Counted from the first letter of the stretch, positions 1 through 11,971 are shown. The stretch is DNA of 64,000 bases from Cheiracanthium punctorium (GCA_038373885.1 JAWZYV010015859.1:620001-684000), one strand, 5' to 3'. Translations and numbers: made by a program. Notes: generated from the sequence alone by a model not told the origin.

Positions 1-489
1 AAGTAGTTCTTTTTTGCATATAGTACAGTATTTTAAATAGTAGTAGTACATATTTTTAAAATAACTCAAACAGCACAGAATTATGAAGATGTAACTCCGA
101 ACGCACGAGAAAATAGCCATCTAAATTTCAGAACTATTACCGGTATTTCAGAGTTCCCTTTTTCGGGATTCAAGTGAACTTCGTTGAGAATTTCCTTTGC
201 GAAAATAGGAATGCACACTGTATATGTAACTACATGACTGAAAGACGTAAAGAAAAAATGTTAATGTATGAAATACTGTCTACCTATATGCATTGTATAG
301 GGCGTATCACAATTCCCTCCCGGGTTTGGAAGGTTCATAAAACAATATATATTACCAATAGAGCAACAAAGTTGACTTTATTGGAGAAAGAAATGTTACA
401 AGTTTTATTTCACAAAAGTCCAATATGTGAAACTTTCGTGACAGCGACAGATTGATGCAATTTTGTCGGGAGTGGGGGCGGGGGAAGAA

Positions 490-532
490 CCTTGTTTCGT
501 GATGCTCGAATCATCAGCATCACGAAACAAGG
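490..532. repeat. 17-bp perfect hairpin inside the foldback loop
   Basis: Arms 490-506 and 516-532 are exact reverse complements and enclose a 9-nt loop. The arm starts CCTTGTTTCGTGATG. The right arm overlaps the terminus of the hAT-like fragment that follows, so the hairpin may be a rearrangement junction rather than a functional structure. Confidence 0.75.
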
Positions 533-666
533 ACGGATTATAGGGGGGTGTGGAGGAGTGACAGTCCCAATTGAAAAAAAAGAAATTACTGTAAAAGATC
601 CTATTTTACTTCCATAAAATGGATGAATATGTCAATCTTCTAACTAACCGTCCCCACCGACAAACT
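528..666 (-). mobile_element. Fragment of a hAT-type MITE (same family as 27339-27495)
   Basis: It begins CAAGGACGGATTA and matches the reverse complement of the complete copy at 27339-27495 through the block around TTACTTCCATAAAATGG. The match stops near 666, where the expected second terminus is replaced by foldback-arm sequence. It sits in the loop of the 298-861 foldback, which makes it either a nested insertion or captured DNA. Confidence 0.7.
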
Positions 667-863
667 AACTGCCCTCTCCCACCCCCACTCCCGAAAAAAA
701 TTGCGTCAATCTTTCGCTGTCACGAAAGGTTCACACATTGGACTTTTGTGAAATCAAACTTGCAACATTTTTTTCTCCAATAAAGTCAACTTTGTTGCTG
801 TATTGATAATATATATTTTTATAAGCCTTCCAAACCCGGGAGGGAATTGCGACACACCCTGTA

Positions 864-3800
864 TTATAGAATGCAGCTGAAATTTGCTATAAAATGACAC
901 TCATGCAAAATATTAAAACTGAAATTTAAATGAAGATACTTTTGTTCTTTAATTTCGATTTTGATAATTCAAATCTTATTAAGGGACTAAACCCCTTTTT
1001 ATAACTATAACTATCTTATTATTTGAAAATTACAGAAATTACTGTTTTTATGTTCAGAAAAATCATGAAACTTTATGACAATTCTCAACTTAAATCCACT
1101 AAATAGTAAAAAAATATTAAATCCATGGCAAAGGTTCATAACCTATTTCAGTTGCTCTAGAGTATTTAAGCAAAGTTTCATAACTTTACAATTATAATAG
1201 TATTTCGAGTTAGGATGTTTGGCGGTAAAGCAAAATCTCAAAACTCTGATTTCGAGAAAAAGCAGAAAATTATTCTTAAATATTAAATTTACCTATTAAA
1301 TGACTAAAACTTTGATCAAAACAGCAACACAATTCAGATTGATTTATAAAGTTTAAAAATCAAAGTTTAATTCTAAGCTAGAAATAATAAAAACTTGAAT
1401 TTTTGTTCGAAAATTGTATTTTTAAAAGTAGAGAGGCACCTTAATGTTTGCAGAAAACTTTACATAATATGCAGTCTTATATAGTTAGAAGTAAAAGGTA
1501 ATCGACTATTTATTTAGAAGGGAGTGATTTATACGTATGTACAAAAGTATATAAACGTTTTAACGCATATGAACAAGTATTAACGACCATGATAAAAGCT
1601 CTGTTAGAGAGACATTTGTAGCAATTATTGGAGGCTATTTCTTTTACTGCAATTATATTCTTAAAGTCCTAGATTTTACGTGACTAATTAAGTGAAGCCA
1701 AATGGAGTATTGACTGTATTATTATCTACTCCACGACATTCATCATTCTTTATTAATATTAGAGAAGAAAGATAGACCCGAGAAGATGGTAGTGAGTTAG
1801 AAAAATAAACAGGGACATTATCAAATTAATCTTCACTTTACTCAATTGTTTATCCCGTCAGAACATTCGCTCAAAGTTTGTTTTGCTTGATTTGCAAGAA
1901 AATTGTAGGAAAGGCGGACATATATTGACTGAGATGTTTAAGAGAAATCACAGATGATTTCTTTAATGTATAATTTAGAAGTACTACTACTCTTGTTAAG
2001 GAACAATTGAGTTTTCTAAGAATTTTTCATGCAGTCCTAAAAGCCAATATTAAACATAAGGGTAAAATTAAAAGCGTTAGTAAATTTCTTTAGAAAAGCT
2101 TTTGATGGCTAATTTAATTAATTTAGGACTTTTCAGGGTGTCAAAAATGTCAAAACGTATGTGAAACTAAATTCATGTATGTCTTAACATACAATTAAGT
2201 TATGCATTAATCTTAATAATCAAATATTTTAGTTAAAACTTTGTGAGTTATGCGTTAGAGTAGTTAGATGAAAATGATCATTGGATTCAGGTAAATATTC
2301 ATATATCTGCCTGACGTAAAATTATTAATCTCTAGTGTTGAGAATTTGCATTATTAACTTTTTACTTACTGGTGTTTAGTGATCTTTCTAGCAAACGTTA
2401 ATTAAAAACTCATTAATACCGCGAAACTTATAAATGTAATTCCAAATGTACAGCTTAGTATTAGCTTTTTGAAACACAAATTCACGTGCATTTCAAATTC
2501 GACAAAGTTACTCGCCATTCTAAGAGAGGAAATGGAACATCAGTTTTTTTAAAATAATAAAACCATCTTAAAATCTTTTTTCAATAAGGATCCATCCGGC
2601 AGTTATTATGCCAAAATTTCTTATTATGTGAATAATATATTTTTTAGGTTGATTATATATAAAGGAATTATAGTTTTAATGTTTAAATAAAAGCTATGTC
2701 ATTCCCGAAAACAATTTTTTTCTTTTATTTATTCAAGCTGAAACTTCATTCCCATCCTAAAATGTAGCACGAACTTGAATCTATTTTGTAAAACGTAAGT
2801 TCTTTTACTGATGCTGTTGGTAAATTCCAGATGTCTGTGCTTGCTAAATTATGCTACACCAATTTAAGCGTTCTAAATCTTTTTATGATTTCAGATGCAT
2901 TTCAATAATTACATCTAAATTGCAAGAGATCTTCAGCAAAATTACAGTCTTTGCTTATTTTTTAACGAAACATCTTTTCTCGGACATACTTGTGAAATTT
3001 ACAGATGTTCAGTACGGCCTTTCAACTTAACAAGCGGATATTTTTCATCAGCAGATCGGCTTGCACAATTTTTTTAAAATTTAGGCTGATTAGAAACAGA
3101 AATAGTGATAAAAATATTGTGAAAATCACAAAATTTGAAAAATTAGTAAATTTGCTATCGGCGTAGCCACAATTCTGAACTGTTTTTTACATTATTAATA
3201 TTGAAAAAAAAGCATTTTCTTAAAAACATATAATTGCCGTGTCATTTATAATATTGCAGCGTATTGCAGCGTCACTCTGTTCATAAAGAACCTACAAACA
3301 AAGACAAAATTGTCCAGTGAGACGTGAAAAGAGCGTGACACGTCCTGCATTCGTCCCGTTATTAATGAACATTATGAAGTCTTCATTTCTGCAGCTAGTT
3401 AGATGAGGTGTTATTCATCAACACATTTCTCACGGCTGATTCATCTCAAAATTCAAAGCACATCTTGAAATCGCAAACTTCAGCTTTAATAAACTGTATC
3501 CGCCGCTTGATTAAAAGATATGGGCAAGATCAAAATTGGCTTGTATTTTTCTTTTCTAATGCAACGAAAATGCTGTCATTACCTATGATGCTATTTAGGT
3601 ATGCCTACTGTGTATCGAACTCTTATAACTGTGAAAGTTCTTGTAATTATTTGATGTAGTTTTGCTTTTTCGCACCCTGTTATACCTAGAAAACACAGTC
3701 TGGTTTTTTGGAATTTTCGAATGATGATGTTAGCTGTTTTGGCAAAGTTACACGAGGGCTATTTGCATAAGGGGTGCCTTGGGAGGAAACTTTTTTAGGG

Positions 3801-4836
3801 TGCTCTAACGTGTATTCACGTCACAAAAGGAGAAAACTGTTCAAAACTCAAGTCCGACCGCCATGCGATAGGCCAGAGCCCCGGACCTGCTCACTTTAGC
3901 CATTTCCTAATATTCAATGCCATATCCAATCGGCCATTGATCGGAGCTTGGAATTTTTCAAATGATTTCTAAGTACCCATATTCTCATATGTATCAAATG
4001 CATATAATATAGACTATTTATTCATAAAATTTATGGAAATACTGTGCATTTTAAACATTGATTTTCAAAATAAATGGAAAAATAATTAAAAAAAAAGTTT
4101 AGTATTAAAAGAGAGACATATTAAACTATTTAATAAAAGAAAATCGAAAGTAATTTAGTACCGTTTTTCATAATCCCAACTTCATAGTGATCATTTGTTA
4201 TATCATAACTTTCTTACTCAAGAAGTGAGGGAAGACTCTTTCAATATAAGATGCGCTATTCATCATTCATTTACGCAAATGTATACATATTTACTTAGTA
4301 ATTTCGTATAAACAGTAAGTTATCTTGACTTGGTTACGGCACAGTAATCAGCCAAATAAAGCACTCTGTTCAAATGAAATAACACATTTTGTTTGTACAG
4401 TAATAATAACTGAAAGGTTATTCAAACGCATCAATCGAAACAATAAATCTGAACTCTCAGTGCTCCAAAAAGATAATTCCTCTAGGCATTTTCAAGCTTA
4501 TTATTATTAAAAGGATGATCATTTTGTATGACTATTTTGGCCGTATACAAAAATTTCTCATCAGAAAAAAACAATCAAAATTTACTTTTGCTTTTAACAC
4601 CAGAAGAAAAGTCTAAAAGAGAAATGCAAAATTCATTTTTGGTTTTGGAAATTACAAACGAGTATACCTTCAATGCATGTTAATGTACTATAATAATATA
4701 AATCGTGACTACCTTAATGAATAATTTGATTTAAATGATTTCTAATAGCAACTAATATTTCGTTGAGTGAATTCAAATAAAGATAAAATACACAGAAAAA
4801 TGATAGCAACAAGCAAGATAAATTTATTTGATGATG
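864..4836. other. About 4 kb with no recognised gene or element
   Basis: This is AT-rich sequence without a supportable coding frame on either strand. The short frames at 3408-3659 and 4325-4510 have no recognisable motifs and occur at the rate expected by chance. A slightly GC-richer patch at 3728-3960 is not explained by any family I recognise. Confidence 0.6.
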
Positions 4837-4870
4837 TACACTAAAGAGCCAAAACACTATGACCACCTAC

Positions 4871-6095
4871 TCAATAACGCGTTGCACTTCCTTTGGCTTT
4901 CGAAACAGCTGCAACTCGCCTGGGCATGGATGCCACGAGTTCTTGGTAGATAACTGGAGACAGGTAGCACCAAATATTTAACCCCAACTAGTGTCCCTCT
5001 TTTGGGAAGGCATTTTCGTTATCAGTCGAAAACGTTATTTATTTTTTGCAGCCTTTATTTACGAGTATTGAACCTCAACTCCTCAAAATATTTTAATATG
5101 ACCAAGTAGGATACTGATATTTCAATTGTTATACACAATGATTTTAAAAGAAATCATCCCTTGTTAAAGAAGTTGACATCAGAAATTTATATATTATTGC
5201 TGGTATTAGCAAAAATCGAAGAAATTCTCAAAAATATCTGGGCACAAATGAATTAAGCAGCGGTCAAGCAAAGTCGAGATTGCCGCTCGACTCTGCTCTG
5301 TAAATCTGCCGCTCCATGTAATCCCAAAGATTTTCTATATGATTAAGATCTGGCATGTTAGGTGGACAGAACATTAATTGGAATTCATCACTATTCTCCT
5401 CGAACCCCTCCAACACAATTCCAGCCTTGTGACATGGCGCGTTGTCCTGCTGGAAGATTCCATTTCATGTTGGGAAGACATACGCCATGTAAGGGTGCAA
5501 CTGATCCACAATGATTTTCAGATAGTCTGCAGCATTCATGGTCTGTTCTACCACAACTACGAGTCCAAGAGCGGCCTAAGAGAACGTTTCCTAAAGTATA
5601 ATACCACCGCCACCAGCCTGTGTATAGCCTGCTGTACAAGAGGGGAGCAGCTGCTCTCCTGGAAGACGGCATAACCTGACACGACTATTGACGTGATGAA
5701 GGAGAAACCGAGATTCATTCAACTCTCTTCCACATATTCAATGTCCAGTCTCGATGTTCCCGTGCCCTCTGTAGGCGTAGTTGACAATGACGCTAGGTGA
5801 GCAGAGACACACGAGTGAGACGTGCATTGTATTGGGCTGTCGGCTGAGCCACTGTCTGCCGCCAATAGTGCTGTACGAGACGAGACAGTCTCTGACGTCC
5901 TCTTTCTTTCATGATACCCAACATCTTGGAATCTACTGCTGGTTTCATCCTCATTAATCCACTTTTTATAAATACTAACAATGGCAGATTGTGAACAACC
6001 CACCAGTCGTGCAGTTTCAGAGATACTCGTTCCGAGTCTTCGAGCCATTACAATCCGTCATCTATCAAATTCGATTAAATCCCTCACAAACGTAA
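4871..6095 (-). pseudogene. Tc1-like transposase, frameshifted and interrupted
   Basis: Read on the minus strand from about 6095, the N-terminal helix-turn-helix part includes MARRLGTSISETARLVG and continues as an open frame to 5719. One in-frame stop lies just before this ATG, in a sequence that otherwise continues the family N-terminus. The catalytic half follows in other frames. QQDNAPCH, carrying the second catalytic Asp, is encoded at 5429-5449, and IENLWDY, carrying the third acidic residue, at 5318-5338. The C-terminus, with MPRRVAAV, lies beyond the MITE insertion and stops at 4871. Tc1 transposases are normally about 340 residues and cut and paste DNA at TA sites. Several frameshifts and the insertion make this copy inactive. 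Confidence 0.85.
4982..5252 (+). mobile_element. piggyBac-like MITE, copy 1 (nested in Tc1 relic)
   Basis: It is flanked by TTAA at 4978-4981 and 5253-5256 and matches the copies at 14025-14300 and 14491-14766 throughout, for example around GAAATCATCCCTTGTT. Removing it and one TTAA rejoins the Tc1 transposase reading between the acidic-residue region and the MPRRVAAV tail. Its tips are more degraded than those of the other two copies. TTAA target plus CCC start is the piggyBac hallmark. No transposase is encoded. Confidence 0.85.
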
Positions 6096-6213
6096 GCGAA
6101 AGAATGGATCCTTACCTTCTCCAACAACAGTTAAACACCATTCCCACTTAATTACGTGCTTTGCATGTCATCCAGACGAGTTCATTGAAAAATGTAGGGG
6201 TGGTTAATGGATG

Positions 6214-6239
6214 TTTTTTTTTTTTTTTTTTTTTTTTTT
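6214..6239. repeat. Poly-T, 26 nt
   Basis: This is an uninterrupted T run just beyond the N-terminal end of the Tc1 relic. Confidence 0.9.
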
Positions 6240-6625
6240 GCTCTGCTGGTCCTATATTTGCATCTTTATAAAGTAAATGTGAATTAGTCGGTAAAATAAT
6301 AATTGATTTTATAAATAAATGTGACTATACGGCAAGAAATCCCAAGAAACATGACTACTGTCTGCATAGAGATAATTGATCTTTACAAACAATATAAACA
6401 AATGCAGGCTTAAAAAAGTCATCAACACCTACCTATTTGTGGAGGGGAATATAAAAATTCAAAACAACAGTTGTTAAATATAAAATGGAAACGAAAGCTG
6501 CAATTTTAGTCTCTACCTTATGTTATTTTTCGGCCAATATTATTCTACTATATATTTAAAAATAACATGTGCCATTGATTTGATTGCAGAGAAATTCCTA
6601 TAAAGAATTTCCCTTCTCACATACA

Positions 6626-6761
6626 TAGGGATGGTCTGCGAGACAAAAATTTGTCCTGCAATTTCTACATTGTGATATAGGGATTTTTGCTAGACGAGAC
6701 AAAGCTTTCCAGCGATTTTGCGAGACGAGACAGCCTATTTTTCATCTCGCCTCCATCCCTA
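6626..6761. mobile_element. 136-bp hAT-type MITE with perfect 8-bp target duplication
   Basis: Termini TAGGGATGG and CCATCCCTA are inverted repeats that extend imperfectly inward (GCGAGAC near the left, CATCTCGC near the right). The 8 bp CACATACA occurs directly on both sides, at 6618-6625 and 6762-6769. An 8-bp duplication and a TAGGG/CAGGG start are typical of hAT elements. The body contains repeated GAGACGAGAC-like words and no coding potential. Confidence 0.85.
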
Positions 6762-6769
6762 CACATACA

Positions 6770-8063
6770 CTGATATATATATATATTTAAATTAACACCC
6801 TGAATGTTCGCGCAACGTGACCAAAATGCTCAATCTTTCTTCGTTTTCACGGCTGGGTTTGTTGACTGATATACGGTTCTCCTGAATCACTACTAGTAGT
6901 GTTGCTTTTATTTTTTAATGAGATCCTCGTTTGGAGATTGATATAAATGTATGTCATCATGCCAATGTTCATTTAATACTTTGCTTTGTTAAATTGGATG
7001 AAAAAAATATGCATTTGAACATTGGGCAGAAGTCTATACTACATAAAAACTAAGTGGTAGTCATGATTTTGCAAGCATTTTATGAATAATACATGATCGT
7101 AAAAATAACTAGAATTGGATTTTAATACTAGACTATTATCGTTGATTTAAGCAGTTCTTAAGAACTGTTATCTTTAACATCAAATGAAGTCAACTAGAAT
7201 GAGAATCCTTTAGAAAAACATAAACTTTAGAAGTATAATTAAACTTGCTTATTGACTATGTGTTGAGTTGCTTTTCTGCATCTTTACGCCTTGTTAAAGA
7301 CACTTAGGTATAAAGTCAAAAATTAATGTGATTATTAGTTGGAACGTAATTTATTTTATTGCTCTTAATTTATAGCGATAATATAAAAAAAATTAAAATA
7401 TTCAATATGGCAAGCTTCGATGCATAACCTTTCTATAAAGATTCACTAAGGAACTTTCATATTATAAACTGCAAAATAATTAATAACACAATTATAGCGT
7501 TGAATTTTATGGCTCATTAATTTACAATAAATGTTTATTCTAATTTTTATCTAAATGTTTATTCTACCGTTAGTAGCACTCAGTAAAAATTATTGTAAAT
7601 GTGTCGATGCTGAATACTTCTATTTTCAACAAAGAAAATTTATCGCTAGCTACATTTTATATAACTGTTAGAGAATGTGGCTGTTTTGGCTCTAATTTAT
7701 AAATAATTATCTTAGAATTTGTATTTTTTTTAAAAGGTTGCGTATTAAATGGTATGATAAATTAAATAAATTTTATGCACAAATTAATTATACTTTCCGA
7801 CAAACATGAATATGCAAGAGTTAACGTAAAACTATTTCTGCGTTTTACAATCTCAAATTTACAATACTTCAATTAATGTCCTTTTTAATTAAGCTTTTAA
7901 ATTCAATACATTGCATTTTTAATAAAGTATTTTAAATTTATCATCAAATTTTATGTATTCCAGTGTTTTCTAACTTCAACTTTATATTGATTTCTTCCCA
8001 ATGGTTTAGAACAAACATTTGTTTCCTTCTCATTACAAAAAAGATAATCATTGTGTGCTGTAG
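6770..8063. other. AT-rich stretch, nothing recognised
   Basis: There is no open frame with recognisable motifs, no repeat structure beyond a short (TA)n at about 6773, and a Tc1-terminus look-alike at about 7680 that is too short to call. Confidence 0.6.
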
Positions 8064-8285
8064 CAGAGTTTCTCAATTTTTTTTTTCTCGAATGGAGCAC
8101 TTTGAGAATCTTTGAATTTTTGCCAGATCAACTTAAGTAAATCTGAGTGAATTCGGAGTTAAGGCAACAAGATATATATATATATATATGTATGTATGCA
8201 TGTATGTATGTATGTATGTATGGATGGATGTATATATAGTGGATCCCTTGCTACTTTCGATCGGTTCACAGTTTGAGAAACCCTG
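8064..8285. mobile_element. Probable hAT-type MITE containing a microsatellite
   Basis: The left end CAGAGTTTCTCAA and the right end TTGAGAAACCCTG are near-perfect inverted repeats of the CAGGGTTTCTCAA kind known from hAT elements. Candidate 8-bp flanks agree at only three positions, so the target duplication is lost or the boundary is misjudged. The interior holds a TA/TATG microsatellite. Confidence 0.5.
8171..8238. repeat. (TA)n-(TATG)n microsatellite
   Basis: A (TA)n run passes into TATG and then GGATG units. Confidence 0.9.
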
Positions 8286-9162
8286 GTTTAGAGCATGCTT
8301 TGCATTCTCTTTTTTAAAGAAAATCCCGCATAGTTCTTGATTGAAACTTTTGTTTAAATACTCAGTGTTTGGGAATTTCGTGATTTAATGTTTAGAATTG
8401 AGATGTTATACAGTGGATACTAGAACACGCACAGATTGACGGGAACTGATCCTCCTCCTCCCCCCCCAACAAGTCTATCTCGATTAAACACAGTGCACGA
8501 GTCAGTTCACACCATTGCATCATTTGGCCAGTTCACTTCATTCAGCAATGTTTATGTAAATATGGGATTAAAGAGGACAGAAGACCGTAGTAAAACAATT
8601 ACAATATTTGTGTAAAATACAGAAAAAATATAAAAATTGAATTACACAGAAGACAGTGAAATAAACAGATGTAAGTAGCAAAACAGCAATAAAGAAATAA
8701 GTGAGCTCTCATTTTCTAATTTTTCTTTTTTACCATGTTCTCTGTATTAGAAAGGATATAATTCATTAAGATGAATTCTTCTAAAAAGTCAACTGATCCT
8801 GATCTTATGATTCCAAACAAGTTACTCTTTGAATTTTAATCCACCCGGTATTTTTCATATTAATTGTAATGCTTTGTATTAATTGTCGTCTTTGTATTAA
8901 TTGTAATTTTTCATGTAATTTCATATAATTTTTCATATTGATACATCCTAAAGTAAAATTATTGATTTCTCATGTAAATACTAGTAGGAATAAAGACATT
9001 TTTTTCATTTTAGCTGTAACTGCCGGGAGAAATTTTGAACCGCTTTACTATTCAATTGACTGAAATAATTTCATCTTACCAAATAAAAATTTTAGTGCTG
9101 CTAGTTTAAAAAGAAGTTATAATTTGATAAACTAAAATCTAAAATTCCAAACAATGAATATA

Positions 9163-9607
9163 CAGGGTGAATCTAAACTCTTGGGCAAAATTTTAAGGTG
9201 TGATAGGGCACATAATAAGGGATCAGAATCACATAGCAATGTGGGGTCGGCAACGTCGTCTTCGTGTAGCTGTTAATAATAACTTCGGAAAAAAGTGTCG
9301 AAACAACAGTGCACTTTCCGACCATTGTTTCGTCAGAAACTAATGTATCTTTCTCCGAAAACAGAAGACTAAAATTGATAGTTTAAAAATTCTATTTTAT
9401 TTCATGGAGGAAATTTTTGGAGACGAGCCTAGTGTTTATGAAACTCGGTTAAGAAATTAGACTGACACTTCAATACTTTTCCCAAAGTTATTATTACCGG
9501 GTAAGTTAAAACTGAGTTTTTGACCCCAGATTGCTATGTGATTAAGATTTCTTATTGTGTGCCCTATCACCCCTTAAAGTTTTGCCCAAGAGTTTAGATT
9601 CACCCTG
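9163..9607. mobile_element. 445-bp CAGGGTGAATC MITE with long inverted repeats
   Basis: The left end CAGGGTGAATCTAAACTCTT and the right end are inverted repeats over roughly 80 bp, with a shared AGGGCACA block. TA flanks both ends (9161-9162 and 9608-9609). There is no transposase. The CAGGGTG tip and TA target resemble the foldback elements at 298-861 and 53736-54459 and the one starting at 52108, so one transposase family may have mobilised several of them. Confidence 0.85.
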
Positions 9608-9609
9608 TA

Positions 9610-10836
9610 TTTAAAATTCTACGTAATGATCTAACGTAATAGAAGAAGTTAAACGTGTGAGACTCTTAGTTTATTTTCACATTGATGCTTTATTTAAGAA
9701 AGATTTTCTCAGTTTCGATATAAGTCAAAATATGTTACTAAAAAGAATGTAAACTCTTTATCAAATCAGTAAAAACGTCCTTCCTTAGGTTATACAAAAT
9801 TACTCTCATATATGCATTCCATTTAATCTAGAAATTTGCCCATATCTAAATTCAACAAAAATGTCATTGTATTTTTTTAATGCATTTACACTTTTAAGAA
9901 TGAATAGCTATGCTAATTTAACCAAATAAACTTTTCATAATTTTTAGATCGCCTAATGTAGGAGATTCCAAAATAAGCGCTTAAAGCCACTTTTCACCAA
10001 AACGACTAAGCAATAATACAATACATTATCTATTTTGCATAAATTCAAAGGAAGCCATAATATTTTAAAGGAATTATTATGAATTCATCCACATTCTTCA
10101 ATTAAAAAAAAATCTGCAATTTCCCCTCCTATCCATTGAAAAAAAAAATATGTTACCAGAGATTTCAAAGTGTGCATTATTATGAAGAACATGATTCTTT
10201 TTAAAAATTCTAGTTTCGTCGTCCTTGAAAGAAGTTCTGGAAAATAATGTCATCATAACTTTAAGGCATTATTTTAACAAAAAGAACTGCATTTTAAAAT
10301 ACAAATGAGAGACAATGACAATTGTAGTTAAATAACTGCGCAAAAACTGGACATGCTTTTCCTTTTCTTCTTCCACTGAAGTTTAAATTACCAAATTAAC
10401 ATTTATTAAATTCCAAAAGCTATATAATTTTAGTTACCTTCAACGGGAAAAACTACTTGTTCTAATTTAACTTGCGTAACAAGCAGTAACGCTATAATTC
10501 CTTAAATTAGAATATATGAGTTTAAAAATAATAAAAGGATGGATACAGACCTACTTCTGCATAATTTTCACCCAGAGAGAACATACTTTAAAAGTTCACT
10601 AAATTTTATTTGAATTTTGTAAATTTTAGATTTTTTTATTGTACTAGAATGGAGAAAAATTGCAATACTTTATTTCTGAGTGTCAATATTGTTTGTATCG
10701 TTTTTTCACTTCTAGATTGTTATTTTTAAAATACCGAATGACTAATAATTCATTCTACTTACGAAATAAATTATTATTATTATTATTATTATTTACTTTT
10801 ATCAGGCTTATCTCCCTACTTATCATTTGGTAGATT
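9610..10836. other. AT-rich stretch, nothing but a microsatellite
   Basis: No gene or element is recognised apart from the (TTA)n run at 10771-10793. Confidence 0.6.
10771..10793. repeat. (TTA)n microsatellite
   Basis: Seven to eight TTA units. Confidence 0.9.
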
Positions 10837-10840
10837 TTAA

Positions 10841-11346
10841 CCCTCTCGTCACCGAATTATGAAAAATCAGAGAAAAATAATCTGTCTAGCAATTAATGCA
10901 TCTGAAATACTATTATAAATCACACAAAAATATTTTTTTCTAATGCCGATTAGTATTAGATTTTTCTAATATCAATTTCTGCATTTTCGAAGCATTTTGT
11001 TATGCTAAAATTAATTTAAAAGGATGCACATATTTGGTAAAGGTTGAGGAATAAGAAAAAAACTATACTTACCTTAAAAAGAAAAAAACGGTAAAAAAGC
11101 AGCGTCAATATTTTCTTACTTTTTCGCCTGAAACAATGAAGCGAAAACTGTAAAAAATGATCTAAACTGACTAATACTGCAATCTAGGCACGATTTATGC
11201 ATCTAGTTAAGAGCCTCATATACTTTCTACATGAATTAATGATATTGATATCACTGAAAGAAAAAAATACTAAATTCAATTGTTTTCTCTCTAAATATTG
11301 CTATTTGAAGTAGGAGCCTCATATGAGGTTCAGGGTGACGAGAGGG
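10841..11346. mobile_element. 506-bp piggyBac-like MITE (TTAA/CCCTCTCGTCACC)
   Basis: The 13-bp tip CCCTCTCGTCACC is present as an exact inverted repeat at both ends, and each end is flanked by TTAA (10837-10840 and 11347-11350). The interior is AT-rich and encodes nothing recognisable. Its tips differ from those of the 276-bp TTAA family, so it is a separate family. Confidence 0.85.
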
Positions 11347-11397
11347 TTAATGTCTCTAAGTGAACTCGTATAATTCTTTATTGACAGACGCATTTTA

Positions 11398-11969
11398 TTA
11401 GGTTGTAACGAAAGTTTCCCGCCACCAAAAATATCGCCTGCAAACAGTTCACGTTGGTGTGTTTGATCCTATTTTGTCAAACGATATTTGTCATTTGAAA
11501 GAAAGATACTTGCCTTATAACACTGTGTTGTTAAAAAATATCGTTATCATTAAGTACAAGGTGTCTGAAATGGAACTATCACGTTACTAGATTAGAACCA
11601 TCATTGACTTCCAGTTCTGTTGCAAAGAGTGCTACAGAATGTCAAAGAATTATGTGCGTAATTTAGATTCTAATGTTGTATCCTATGGCACTGTGAAGGT
11701 TTGGTACTGAAAGTTAAAAAACAGGGTCTATGACATTCAAGGAGTAGAGCTATCTGGCCGGTCTACTGATGTTGATGAGGGCCACCTGCGAGAACTTGTG
11801 GAAGAAGATCAGTATTGAACCACTTGAGAGCTAGCTAAAGAGTTAGACATTAATGCCATGCTCATTAGCCATACTATGCATCCCATAAACTTCATGTACA
11901 AGTTCAATCGCTGGGTGCCGCATGAGCTGACTCAAGCAGATTTGGCGGAGAACTTTCGTTACAACCTGA
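11398..11969 (+). mobile_element. Internally deleted mariner element, both ends preserved
   Basis: The 5' end TTAGGTTGTAACGAAAGTTT and the 3' end (reverse complement TCAGGTTGTAACGAAAGTTC) are inverted repeats matching at about 26 of 28 positions. TA flanks them at 11396-11397 and 11970-11971. Full mariners are about 1.3 kb, and this copy is 572 bp. It keeps the 5' end and the N-terminal third of the transposase, then joins directly to the 3' terminal repeat. That arrangement is a typical deletion derivative that could have been mobilised in trans. Confidence 0.85.
11570..11952 (+). pseudogene. Mariner transposase N-terminal remnant
   Basis: From ATG 11570 the reading shows the mariner DNA-binding region with VVSYGTVKVWY, a GRSTDVDEGHLRELVEED segment, ELAKELDIN, and the WVPHELTQADLAE linker that precedes the catalytic domain. 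In-frame stops occur after the sixth codon and at several later points. The DDD catalytic core is absent because of the internal deletion, so the copy cannot be active. Confidence 0.85.
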
Positions 11970-11971
11970 TA

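Larger units (their letters stand above)
298..861. mobile_element. Foldback MITE, TA target duplication, arms of about 190 bp
   Basis: The segment 298-484 matches the reverse complement of about 668-861 over nearly its whole length, so the element can fold into one long hairpin. The tips read TAGGGCGTATCAC on the left and CAGGGTGTGTCGC on the reverse-complemented right, and both are flanked by TA (296-297 and 862-863), as expected of Tc1/mariner-type elements. The arms share landmarks such as AATTCCCTCCCGGGTTTGG. The open frame at 174-455 lies mostly in the left arm and is not a gene. No transposase is present, so the element is non-autonomous. Assignment to a superfamily rests only on the TA target and the CAGGGTG-like tip. 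Confidence 0.8.
4839..6095 (-). mobile_element. Tc1-like transposon relic, 3' end intact, interrupted
   Basis: The terminus CACTAAAGAGCCAAAACACT at 4839 follows a TA and abuts the 3' end of a Tc1-family transposase read on the minus strand. The other terminus is not found next to the coding start. A partial look-alike (TGTTTTGGCTCT) at about 7680 could be a displaced end but is too short to rely on. The element is split by a TTAA-flanked MITE at 4982-5252. The 26-nt poly-T at 6214 lies just beyond the recognisable part. Confidence 0.8.

Noticed and set aside
174..455. 93-codon plus frame
   Set aside because: It overlaps the left arm of the foldback element and has no protein-like motifs.
7670..7700. 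5' terminus of the Tc1 relic
   Set aside because: Only about 12 bp match the known end, the distance is too long and the flanking TA is not clear.
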